A stretch of 27,633 bases of DNA, taken from NCBI GenBank assembly GCA_937951875.1, contig CALGAN010000083.1, positions 1-27,633 on the forward strand. The letters run 5' to 3'. This DNA is from an uncultured Alkalilimnicola sp. GTDB taxonomy: Bacteria > Pseudomonadota > Gammaproteobacteria > Nitrococcales > AK92. Of the stretch, positions 21,345-27,633 are shown piece by piece (the first letter of the stretch is position 1; each line of letters opens with the position of its first letter). The notes beneath the pieces were generated by a model. It was not told the DNA's origin. It made no database searches and saw nothing but the letters and a program-made list of their open reading frames with translations. The position numbers and the translations under genes were made by a program.

Positions 21345-22931
21345 ATGAATCGGCCCATCCGACGACTCTGCCTTACGCTGGTACTGGCGCTGGCCGCCAC
21401 AGCCTGCGGCACCGCCTCGCTGAACCCGAACCGGCCCCAGGCGCAGCCGCTCGCGGTCGGCACCGCCACCCCGGACCGTAGCTTCTGGCGCGACACCGTG
21501 CAGTACCCTTTCCCGGTGCGCTACGGCCAAGGCCGCGACGGTCGCGGTGTGCTCTGGGAAATCGCCTACATGGACGAATACCACGGTCCCGGCCCGCGCG
21601 AGCGGGCGCCGACTCTGGTGCTGGTGCACGGCAAGGGCGCCGACGCCGGCTACTGGCGCGGCCTGATGCAAAGCGCGCTGGATGCCGGGCTGCGGGTGGT
21701 GGCCTTCGATCTGCCGTTCTACGGTAAATCCATCCCCGGCAATCTCGACAAGCCCCGCAACCGCACCCTGCAGGACACCCGCGAGGCGCTGCACGACCTA
21801 CTGGCGCGGCAGCTGGGGATCGAGCGGGCCAGCTACCTGGGCCATTCCATGGGCGGCCTGTGGGCGCTCGGCTACGCGCTGCGCTATCCGCAGGCCGTGG
21901 AGAAGCTGGTACTGGTGGCGCCGGCCGGGCTGGAGGAGTTCCCCCGCCACTTCACCCTGCCCAACGGCAATACCGTGCCCTGGCTGGACCCAGCGCTGGC
22001 CGACGACCCCGCCGCCTGGGAGCGCACCTGGCCGTGGTCGGCCCGACTGTCCGCGGAGCGGGAGAAAACGGCCGAGGACATTCGCCTGTTCAACTACTTC
22101 AAGCGCAAGGATCCGGCCAGCGGCGCGGTGGTCGACGCCCCGGTCGGCTATTTCCTGCAGGACGGCCCCGAGGCTCGCTTCGAGACCGAAGCTCGCGTCG
22201 GCATGCTGCACGGGCCGCGGGCCGAGCTCGAGACCTGGATCTGGGCCTTCAACTGGGACGTCTACACCCAAGGCATCGAAGTCCTCCAGGACGATCCGAA
22301 CAGCGTGAGCAAGCGCGTGGGCCAGATCCGGGCACCGCTGTTCATCGCCTTCGGTGCCAAGGACCCGTTCATTCCCACGCCCGCTGCCAGCGGCGCCACC
22401 GACCTGCGACGCGACGTGATCGGTCCGGTCTACCGGCGCCTGGCCGCGGCCGGCAACCCGCCGCTGGTGAAGCTGTACCCGCAGGCCGCGCACTTCGTCC
22501 ACCTCGACGTGCCAGACGCCTTCGCCGCCGACGTCATCGCCTTCCTGCGTGATGGCCGCGTGAGCGGACCGTTGGCCGATCCGGCCGACTTCGCCACGCC
22601 GACGGCGTCCGCACTGCCGCAGGACATCGCCGCCTTCGTGGCGGAGGACGCCGCCGCGGTGAGGTCCAAGGATCTGGAGCGGATCATGGCGCTGTACAGC
22701 AAGGACTTCCGCTCGGACGGGCGCGGCTACGCCGAGACCCGCGAGCTGTTCCGGCAGTTCGCTGACGTGCTGGCCATGAAATGGGAGGTGGAGATCACCG
22801 GGCTGCGCATCGACGACGACATCGCCACGCTGCAAGGCTATCTGACCAACGCCTTCGCCCGCACGCCGCTGGACGGCACCCAGCTGATCCGCGAGAGCGG
22901 GCGCTGGAAGTGGTACGGCAACCGCAAGTGA
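21345..22931 (+). CDS. Lipoprotein alpha/beta hydrolase with C-terminal NTF2/SnoaL-like domain
   Basis: A 528-aa exported protein. The signal peptide (MNRPIRRLCLTLVLALAATAC) ends in an AATAC lipobox with Cys21. The alpha/beta hydrolase domain (about 85-400) has the oxyanion VHGKGAD (His95-Gly96), nucleophile Ser168 in YLGHSMGGLW, an acid candidate in FGAKDPFIP and the catalytic His in AAHFVHLDVPDAF. From about residue 425 a second domain appears: DAAAVRSKDLERIMALYSKDF and RELFRQFADVLAMKWEVE, then RESGRWKWYGNRK, which reads as an NTF2-like (SnoaL/DUF4440) fold. The ATG at 21345 is preceded by AAGAAGG. It is likely to be anchored in the periplasmic face of the outer or inner membrane and to cleave esters or amides of unknown identity. 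Confidence 0.85.
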   Translation: MNRPIRRLCLTLVLALAATACGTASLNPNRPQAQPLAVGTATPDRSFWRDTVQYPFPVRYGQGRDGRGVLWEIAYMDEYHGPGPRERAPTLVLVHGKGADAGYWRGLMQSALDAGLRVVAFDLPFYGKSIPGNLDKPRNRTLQDTREALHDLLARQLGIERASYLGHSMGGLWALGYALRYPQAVEKLVLVAPAGLEEFPRHFTLPNGNTVPWLDPALADDPAAWERTWPWSARLSAEREKTAEDIRLFNYFKRKDPASGAVVDAPVGYFLQDGPEARFETEARVGMLHGPRAELETWIWAFNWDVYTQGIEVLQDDPNSVSKRVGQIRAPLFIAFGAKDPFIPTPAASGATDLRRDVIGPVYRRLAAAGNPPLVKLYPQAAHFVHLDVPDAFAADVIAFLRDGRVSGPLADPADFATPTASALPQDIAAFVAEDAAAVRSKDLERIMALYSKDFRSDGRGYAETRELFRQFADVLAMKWEVEITGLRIDDDIATLQGYLTNAFARTPLDGTQLIRESGRWKWYGNRK

Positions 22932-22948
22932 GGCGCGGCGCCGCCGCG

Positions 22949-23674
22949 TCAGGAAACCTGCTCGGCCGCCCAGCGCGACAATAGCCGACCCAGCTCGCTC
23001 AGCGAGCGCAGCTCCAGGCAGGCCGGCCGGGCGAAGTCGGCCGGCCAGTCCAGGCCCTTGCGGTTGAGCCACACCGGCAGCATGCCGTGGTTGGCCGGCC
23101 CGACGACATCGGCCTCCGGCTCGTCGCCGACGTGGATCGCCTCCTCCGGCTCGACACCGGCGCGGTGGCAGGCGGCTTCGAAGATCACCCGTGCCGGCTT
23201 GGCGGCGCCGACCTCGGCCGGCGACACGGCGAAGTCGAAGTAGCGCCCCACCGGCAGACGCCAGACCTCGGCGTTGCCGTTGGTGATCACGCCGAGCACG
23301 TAGCGGCCGTGCAGCTGTTCGAGCAGCGGCTCGACGTCCTCGAACAGCGTGACCTCGTGACGGGCATCGAGGAACACGTGGAAGGCGGCTTCCGCCAGCT
23401 CGGCGGAATAGCCGCAGCTCTCCACTGCGATGCGCAGCACCGTCTTGCGCAGGGCGGTAACGTCGTGGCGCAGCTCCGGCCGCTCCTCGTACAGGCGCAG
23501 GCGCAGCGCGTGCAGCGCGGCGCGGTCGTAGCGCTCCGCCACCTCCGGGCAGTGCCTGGCGAGGAATTCGTGCTGCAGACGCTCGGCGCGGTGCAGCACG
23601 CCCTCCAGATCCCAGAGGGTGTAATCCAGATCGAAAGTGATGGCGCGGATCCGCCGCGCGGGACGCTCAACCAT
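22949..23674 (-). CDS. HAD-IA phosphatase, YigB-like
   Basis: A 241-aa cytosolic phosphatase. All four HAD motifs are present: Asp15/Asp17 in ITFDLDYTLWD, Thr in GVITNGNAEV, Lys in GAAKPARVIFEAACHRAG, and Asp pair in IHVGDEPEADVVG. Overall order and the ITNGNA...YFDF...KP run resemble E. coli YigB, which dephosphorylates FMN and related phosphates; exact substrate is not proven. Its ATG (23674) overlaps the stop of dnaQ (ATGGTTGA), so it is translationally coupled and belongs to the methyltransferase-rnhA-dnaQ operon. In E. coli yigB sits elsewhere, with xerC, so the position here differs. Confidence 0.88.
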   Translation of the reverse strand: MVERPARRIRAITFDLDYTLWDLEGVLHRAERLQHEFLARHCPEVAERYDRAALHALRLRLYEERPELRHDVTALRKTVLRIAVESCGYSAELAEAAFHVFLDARHEVTLFEDVEPLLEQLHGRYVLGVITNGNAEVWRLPVGRYFDFAVSPAEVGAAKPARVIFEAACHRAGVEPEEAIHVGDEPEADVVGPANHGMLPVWLNRKGLDWPADFARPACLELRSLSELGRLLSRWAAEQVS

Positions 23675-24419
23675 GGGCCTGGCCTTCCTCCGCCGGCTGC
23701 TCCAGGCGGCGCCACAGGCAGGGACCGCCGACCGCCTTGTCCAGCTTCGCCAGCCAATCCTCGTGCGCGGCTCTCTCCTCGGCGCTGGCCTCGAGCACCT
23801 TCAGCCGCGGCCGGTCGGCGCGCACCCGCCGCGGGCCGCCGATGCCGGTCTCGCCCCCGCCCTGATCGACCTCCACCGCATCCAGCGACAGGGTGACCTG
23901 ACCACCGGTCATCGCCAGATAGACGTCGGCGAGGATGCGGGCGTCGAGCAGCGCGCCGTGCAGCTCGCGCTGCGAGTTGTCGATGTTGTAGCGCTTGCAC
24001 AGCGCGTCCAGGCTGTTGCGCTGCCCCGGGTGCATGGTGCGGGCCATGGCCAGGGTGTCGATGACCCGGCACAGCTGCTCGACCGTCTCGCTGCGGCCGG
24101 CGAGCTTCAGCTCGTGGTTGATGAAGCCGACGTCGAAGGCCGCGTTGTGGATGATCAACTCTGCGCCGCGGATGAAATCGAGGAACGCCTCGACCACGTC
24201 GGTGAAGCGCGGCTTGTCCTTGAGGAACTCGTTGGTGATGCCGTGCACCTGCACCGCACCCTCGTCGATCTCGCGGTCGGGCTGCAGGTAATGGTGGAAG
24301 TAGTTGTTGGTCGGCCGGCGGTTGACCAGCTCCACGCAGCCGATTTCGATGATGCGGTGGCCTTGGGCCGGCTCCAGACCGGTGGTTTCGGTATCGAGGA
24401 CGATCTGACGCATGGTCAT
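23667..24419 (-). CDS. dnaQ: DNA polymerase III epsilon subunit (3'-5' proofreading exonuclease)
   Basis: The proofreading subunit of the replicative polymerase, 250 aa. The DEDDh exonuclease motifs are complete: Asp9 and Glu11 in IVLDTETTGLEP, Asp in HNAAFDVGFINHEL, and His/Asp in HGALLDARILADVY. After about residue 180 comes the C-terminal tail that binds the alpha subunit (ending WLAKLDKAVGGPCLWRRLEQP). The Shine-Dalgarno is weak, but the start agrees with the family (MTMRQIVLDTE). It is 12 bp from rnhA upstream, so the two are co-transcribed; this contrasts with E. coli, where rnhA and dnaQ are divergent neighbours. Confidence 0.97.
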   Translation of the reverse strand: MTMRQIVLDTETTGLEPAQGHRIIEIGCVELVNRRPTNNYFHHYLQPDREIDEGAVQVHGITNEFLKDKPRFTDVVEAFLDFIRGAELIIHNAAFDVGFINHELKLAGRSETVEQLCRVIDTLAMARTMHPGQRNSLDALCKRYNIDNSQRELHGALLDARILADVYLAMTGGQVTLSLDAVEVDQGGGETGIGGPRRVRADRPRLKVLEASAEERAAHEDWLAKLDKAVGGPCLWRRLEQPAEEGQAHG

Positions 24420-24431
24420 GCTCGCAAGCGA

Positions 24432-24899
24432 TTAACGGGCATCGGCGGCGGCCGGCCGCTGTGCCAACAAAGCGTCGATGGCGGCGCTCGCCAACCGGTC
24501 GACGCGCTCGTTCTCGGGGTGGCCACTGTGACCGCGCACCCAGGCCCAGGTCACTTCGTGCCGCGACGCCGCCTCGTCCAGCCGGCGCCAAAGATCTTCG
24601 TTCTTCACCGGCTTCTTGTCGGCGGTCTTCCAGCCGCGCCTCTTCCAGTTCTCCATCCACTCGGTGATGCCCTTGCGGACGTATTCCGAGTCGGTGGTGA
24701 GCACCACCTGGCACGGGCGCTTGAGGCTCTCCAGGGCGACGATCGCCGCCATCAGCTCCATGCGGTTGTTGGTGGTGAGCGGCTCGGCGCCGGACAGGGT
24801 CTTCTCCACCCCGTTGTAGCGCAGCAGCGCACCCCAGCCGCCCGGGCCGGGGTTGCCGCGGCAAGCGCCGTCCGTGAAGATCTCAACGCAAGGAGGCAT
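24432..24899 (-). CDS. rnhA: Ribonuclease HI
   Basis: Degrades the RNA strand of RNA-DNA hybrids such as R-loops and primers. At 155 aa it is the same length as the E. coli enzyme, and the catalytic residues fall at the same positions: Asp10 (IFTDGACRGNPGPGGWG), Glu48 (TTNNRMELMA), Asp70 (LTTDSEYV) and Asp134 (NERVDRLAS), with His124 in VRGHSGHPENE. The basic handle (KRRGWKTADKKPVKN) is present. The start at 24899 lies inside the end of the methyltransferase gene (17-bp overlap), suggesting coupled translation. Confidence 0.98.
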   Translation of the reverse strand: MPPCVEIFTDGACRGNPGPGGWGALLRYNGVEKTLSGAEPLTTNNRMELMAAIVALESLKRPCQVVLTTDSEYVRKGITEWMENWKRRGWKTADKKPVKNEDLWRRLDEAASRHEVTWAWVRGHSGHPENERVDRLASAAIDALLAQRPAAADAR

Positions 24900-25620
24900 C
24901 GACGACTTTCCTCGAAGTAGGTTGCGCCAGCCCGCCCGGCACCAGCCGGCGGCGCGAGCGCCACGCCGGCTGTAGCGGCGTGAGGCCGACCACGTGCTTT
25001 TTGGCCACGGTGAGGTGGATGCCGCCCAGCCAGGGCGCCACCTTGGGCCCCCACCGTTCCAGCCCCGCCAGCTTGTCCTGCAGCTTCAGCCGCCGCAGCG
25101 GCGGGCGAAACAGCGCATGCTCGATAGTCAGAATTTCCATGTCCAGCAAAGTCAGCCAGTCCCGCACCCGGCGGCTGCTGAAATACTCGCCGCACCAGGG
25201 CGCGCCGCGGCGGCGCAACGCGGGTATGGCATGGGCCAGCCCCCACAGGCTGAACAGATTGAAGCTGAGCACCAGCAGGTGCCCTTCCGGCGACAGTACC
25301 CGCTCGGCCTCGCGCAGCACGCGGTGCGGATTGCTGCCGAACTCTAGGCTGTGCACCAACACGACCATATCCATGGTATCGGACTGGAACGGCAGATGCT
25401 CGGGCTCGAGCCGACAATCGACCGGACCGTGGCCGGGGAGATCCACCAGCCACTGGCGCGAGGTGTTGGCGCGCAGCACCCGCTGGCCGTAACCGAAGCC
25501 GCCGACCTGCAGCAGATGCGCGCCGGCCCAGCGGTCGAGGTGGCGATCCAGCAGCTCCCGCTCGAGCTGCGCGACGAGCTGCCCGAGGGGCGTCTCGTAC
25601 CAGTCCTGCAAAGTTCTCAT
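24883..25620 (-). CDS. Class I SAM-dependent methyltransferase
   Basis: A methyltransferase of about 245 aa. The SAM-binding core is somewhat degenerate: HLLQVGGFGYGQ at the motif I position, DMVVLVHSLEFGSNPHRVLREAERVLSPEGHLLVLSFN as motifs IV-VI. The same gene sits between gloB and rnhA in Pseudomonas and many other gammaproteobacteria, where its substrate is not established. The C-terminal 30 residues are Arg-rich. The ATG at 25620 starts MRTLQDWYETPLGQ, which fits the family; an ATG at 25632 would place AGAGG directly against it. It is divergent from gloB (115-bp gap) and heads the rnhA-dnaQ-phosphatase operon, overlapping rnhA by 17 bp. Confidence 0.88.
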   Translation of the reverse strand: MRTLQDWYETPLGQLVAQLERELLDRHLDRWAGAHLLQVGGFGYGQRVLRANTSRQWLVDLPGHGPVDCRLEPEHLPFQSDTMDMVVLVHSLEFGSNPHRVLREAERVLSPEGHLLVLSFNLFSLWGLAHAIPALRRRGAPWCGEYFSSRRVRDWLTLLDMEILTIEHALFRPPLRRLKLQDKLAGLERWGPKVAPWLGGIHLTVAKKHVVGLTPLQPAWRSRRRLVPGGLAQPTSRKVVDASLR

Positions 25621-25696
25621 GGCGCTGAGCATCCTCTTCGCAGCGACACGGCGAAGCGACAGGATAGCGCCGCCGGCCGCGCCGTCTCCAGGGCGG

Positions 25697-25726
25697 ATGA
25701 CAAATCGCCGCGACGATGACTACGAT
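25697..25726 (+). promoter_or_regulatory. Possible gloB promoter
   Basis: ATGACA (25697-25702) and TACGAT (25721-25726) are separated by 18 bp, an acceptable sigma70 arrangement. The transcript would begin only a few bases before the gloB ATG at 25736, which also lacks a Shine-Dalgarno, hinting at a leaderless message if this promoter is used. Confidence 0.35.
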
Positions 25727-25735
25727 TGCCTCATC

Positions 25736-26506
25736 ATGATCAGGACATTCGCAATCCAGGCTTTTAAAGACAACTACATCTGGGCGCTCATCGACGACGA
25801 CCGTCGCCAATTGGTGGTGGTCGATCCCGGCGACGCCCAGCCGGTGCTGGCGGTGATACGCGCCCAGGGGCTGCGCCTAGCGGCGATTCTGATCACCCAC
25901 CATCATTGGGACCACACCAACGGGATCAAGGAGTTAGTCGCCGAGCAGCCGGCGCCGGTGTACGCGCCGGAAGCCGAGGCGATCGGCGGCGCCACCCATC
26001 CGGTGCGCGAGGGCATGGCAATCGCCCTGCCGGAGCTGGGCCTCTCCTTCACGGTCCTGGAAGTGCCCGGCCACACCCGCGGCCACGTCGCCTACTACGG
26101 CGAAGGCATGCTGTTCTGCGGCGACACGCTGTTCGCCGGCGGCTGCGGCCGGCTGTTCGAGGGCACTGCCGAGCAAATGTACCGCTCGCTGCGCCGGTTC
26201 GCGGAACTTCCTTCGAATACGCGAATCTATTGCGCCCACGAATACACGGAAGCTAATCTGCGTTTCGCCACGCTTGTGGAACCCGACAACGAAGCCCTGC
26301 GGGCGCGCTTGGCCGCGGTCCAAGCGCAGCGCGCCCGGGGCGAGATCACGCTGCCCAGCACGATCGCCGAGGAACTTGCCACCAACCCCTTCCTGCGGGT
26401 CGATCAGCCTGCCGTGATCGAGAGCGCGGAACGCCAAGCCGGACAGCGTTTAGCATCCGCGGTCGAGGTATTCGCCGCCGTGCGCAAGTGGAAGGACACG
26501 GCCTGA
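25736..26506 (+). CDS. gloB: Hydroxyacylglutathione hydrolase (glyoxalase II)
   Basis: Hydrolyses S-D-lactoylglutathione to D-lactate and glutathione, the second step of methylglyoxal detoxification. The 256-aa product has the binuclear metal site of this metallo-beta-lactamase-fold family: His55, His57, Asp59 and His60 in ILITHHHWDHTNG, His113 in VPGHTRGHVAYY, Asp130 in FCGDTLFAGGCGRLFEG, and His168 in YCAHEYTEANLRFA. The C-terminal glutathione-binding part includes the LPSTIAEELATNPFLR run typical of GloB. ATG at 25736 follows from the family N-terminus (FKDNYIWAL); there is no evident ribosome binding site. It is divergent from the methyltransferase and followed by mltD after 83 bp. Confidence 0.97.
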   Translation: MIRTFAIQAFKDNYIWALIDDDRRQLVVVDPGDAQPVLAVIRAQGLRLAAILITHHHWDHTNGIKELVAEQPAPVYAPEAEAIGGATHPVREGMAIALPELGLSFTVLEVPGHTRGHVAYYGEGMLFCGDTLFAGGCGRLFEGTAEQMYRSLRRFAELPSNTRIYCAHEYTEANLRFATLVEPDNEALRARLAAVQAQRARGEITLPSTIAEELATNPFLRVDQPAVIESAERQAGQRLASAVEVFAAVRKWKDTA

Positions 26507-26589
26507 CATCGCCTCGGATGGCGCCATAGCCTGGACGCGCGCCGTGTGATGGAGACAGCGCGCGAACAACAATAACCCGGAGGTATGGG

Positions 26590-27633
26590 GTGCAGAGCAG
26601 CCGCCTCATCTCGGTCCTGATCATGGCGCTGACGGTCTCCGCCTGCGCCAATCTGAATCTTGAGCGGCGGACCGCCGACGCCAAACCTGGCGTGGAGATC
26701 GACACGGTCAACGACGCCGTCCATGTCGCCGACGCCGAGCCGGTCGAAGTCGAGCCGCAAGCGGTGGCACACGACGACGTCTGGGAACGGATGCGCGCCG
26801 GTTTTCGCTTGCCGCTGCCGGCGCAGCCGCGCATCGATGCCGAGATCCAATGGATCACCGAGCGGCCGCAGTATCTGAACACCGTCGCCAGCCGCGCCGA
26901 ACCGTATCTGCACTACATCGTCGAGGAAGTGGAACGGCGCGGCCTGCCGATGGAAGTGGCGCTGCTGCCGGTGGTCGAGAGCGCCTTCCAGCCGTTCGCC
27001 TACTCGCGCGGCCGCGCCGCCGGCCTATGGCAGTTCATCCCTTCCACCGGCACCCATTTCGGGCTCAAGCAAACCTTCTGGTACGACGGCCGCCGCGACG
27101 TGATCGCCTCCACCCAGGCGGCGCTCGACTACCTCACCCGCCTGTATCAGCAGTTCAACGACTGGGAACTGGCATTCGCCGCCTACAACTGCGGCGAGGG
27201 CTGCGTGCAGCGCGCCATCGACGCCAACGCCCGCAAAGGCCGCCCGACCGACTACTGGAACCTGGATCTGCCGCAGGAAACCCGCGGCTACGTGCCCCGC
27301 CTACTGGCGGTGCGCACCGTGGTGGAACGTCCGGCCGACTACGGCCTGGCGCTGCGCCCCATTCCCAACGAACCCTACATCACCGTGGTCCAGGTCGACT
27401 CGCAGATTGACCTGGCGCTGGCGGCGGAGCTGGCCGACATTTCGGTGGACGAGCTCTACCGCCTCAACCCTGGCATCAACCGCTGGGCCACCGACCCCGA
27501 CGGCCCGCACAGCCTGGTGCTGCCGATAGCCAAGGCCGAACGCTTCGAGCAGGCGCTGCGCGCGCTGCCGCCGGAGCGGCGGCTGCGCTGGGAGCGCCAC
27601 AAGACCCAACCGGGCGACACCCTGTCGCAGATC
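26590..27633 (+). CDS. mltD: Membrane-bound lytic murein transglycosylase D (partial, C-terminus cut)
   Basis: Cleaves peptidoglycan glycan strands to anhydro-muropeptides in the periplasm. It starts at GTG 26590, six bases after GGAGG; the ATG at 26585 is out of frame and soon stops. The leader MQSSRLISVLIMALTVSAC has a lipobox with Cys19, so it is a lipoprotein. After a spacer the SLT domain begins near residue 115; the catalytic Glu130 is in ALLPVVESAFQPFA, followed by GRAAGLWQFIPSTGTHFGL and AFAAYNCGEG. A degenerate LysM-like region (about 258-300) follows, and at the very edge HKTQPGDTLSQI opens the first canonical LysM repeat. 348 codons are visible; the remaining LysM repeats lie beyond the window. 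Confidence 0.95.
   Translation, partial: MQSSRLISVLIMALTVSACANLNLERRTADAKPGVEIDTVNDAVHVADAEPVEVEPQAVAHDDVWERMRAGFRLPLPAQPRIDAEIQWITERPQYLNTVASRAEPYLHYIVEEVERRGLPMEVALLPVVESAFQPFAYSRGRAAGLWQFIPSTGTHFGLKQTFWYDGRRDVIASTQAALDYLTRLYQQFNDWELAFAAYNCGEGCVQRAIDANARKGRPTDYWNLDLPQETRGYVPRLLAVRTVVERPADYGLALRPIPNEPYITVVQVDSQIDLALAAELADISVDELYRLNPGINRWATDPDGPHSLVLPIAKAERFEQALRALPPERRLRWERHKTQPGDTLSQI

Noticed and set aside
26585..26620. ATG at 26585 as the mltD start
   Set aside because: It is in a different frame and meets a stop within a dozen codons; GTG at 26590 follows GGAGG at the right distance and opens a lipoprotein signal peptide.
1..27633. CRISPR array, prophage, insertion sequence, tRNA or rRNA
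   Set aside because: Reading through the window I found no regularly spaced repeats, transposase, integrase or phage genes, and no convincing tRNA or rRNA sequence; a covariance-model scan would settle RNA genes.

Overview
This window looks like ordinary chromosome from a high-GC (roughly two-thirds G+C), aerobic, Gram-negative gammaproteobacterium. The signs are a split, B12-dependent class II ribonucleotide reductase of the Pseudomonas type; the gene block mltD / gloB / methyltransferase / rnhA / dnaQ, which is also found in Pseudomonas; a thioredoxin-dependent PAPS reductase; and several outer-membrane-type lipoproteins. No genus can be named from this alone. I see no rRNA, tRNA, CRISPR array, insertion sequence or phage gene, and almost all DNA is coding.

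Layout. 1-2640: class II reductase genes nrdJb (cut by the window edge) and nrdJa on the minus strand, behind a well-formed control region: a sigma70-like promoter, two NrdR boxes 31 bp apart and a perfect DnaA box. 2650-3834: a patatin-like lipase. 4016-7237: a crotonase and an acyl-CoA ligase divergent from a PaaX-family repressor, a small CoA-thioester catabolic unit. 7238-7744: a non-coding stretch with GC hairpin repeats. 7745-11101: dodecin, a YdjM/DUF457-type membrane protein, a tandem receiver-domain protein and undecaprenyl-diphosphatase (uppP). 11234-15217, all minus: cysH, an unrecognised 160-aa protein, two entericidin-type small lipoproteins, a fused SpmA-SpmB-type membrane protein and a TerB-like protein. 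15366-17336: a HAD hydrolase, a YfiM-like lipoprotein and two small membrane proteins, closed by a strong terminator hairpin. 17398-19219: nadA and its likely regulator nrtR, with a palindromic operator inside the promoter spacer. 19232-22931: a CinA/MoaB-type protein, a DUF523+DUF1722 protein (TudS family) and a lipoprotein alpha/beta hydrolase fused to an NTF2-like tail. 22949-25620, minus: methyltransferase, rnhA, dnaQ and a YigB-like phosphatase in one tightly packed operon. 25736-27633, plus: gloB and mltD, the latter cut by the right edge.

The clearest regulatory stories are two nucleotide-sensing circuits. NrdR (plus possibly DnaA) would tie deoxynucleotide synthesis to nucleotide pools and replication. 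NrtR would tie quinolinate synthase expression to an NAD metabolite. Most genes are recognisable families. I did not find a multi-gene system that is plainly unprecedented; the more unusual items are the receiver protein with a dead first domain, the unequal entericidin pair, the hydrolase-NTF2 fusion, the crotonase lacking one catalytic Glu, and the unknown protein at 12131-12613.
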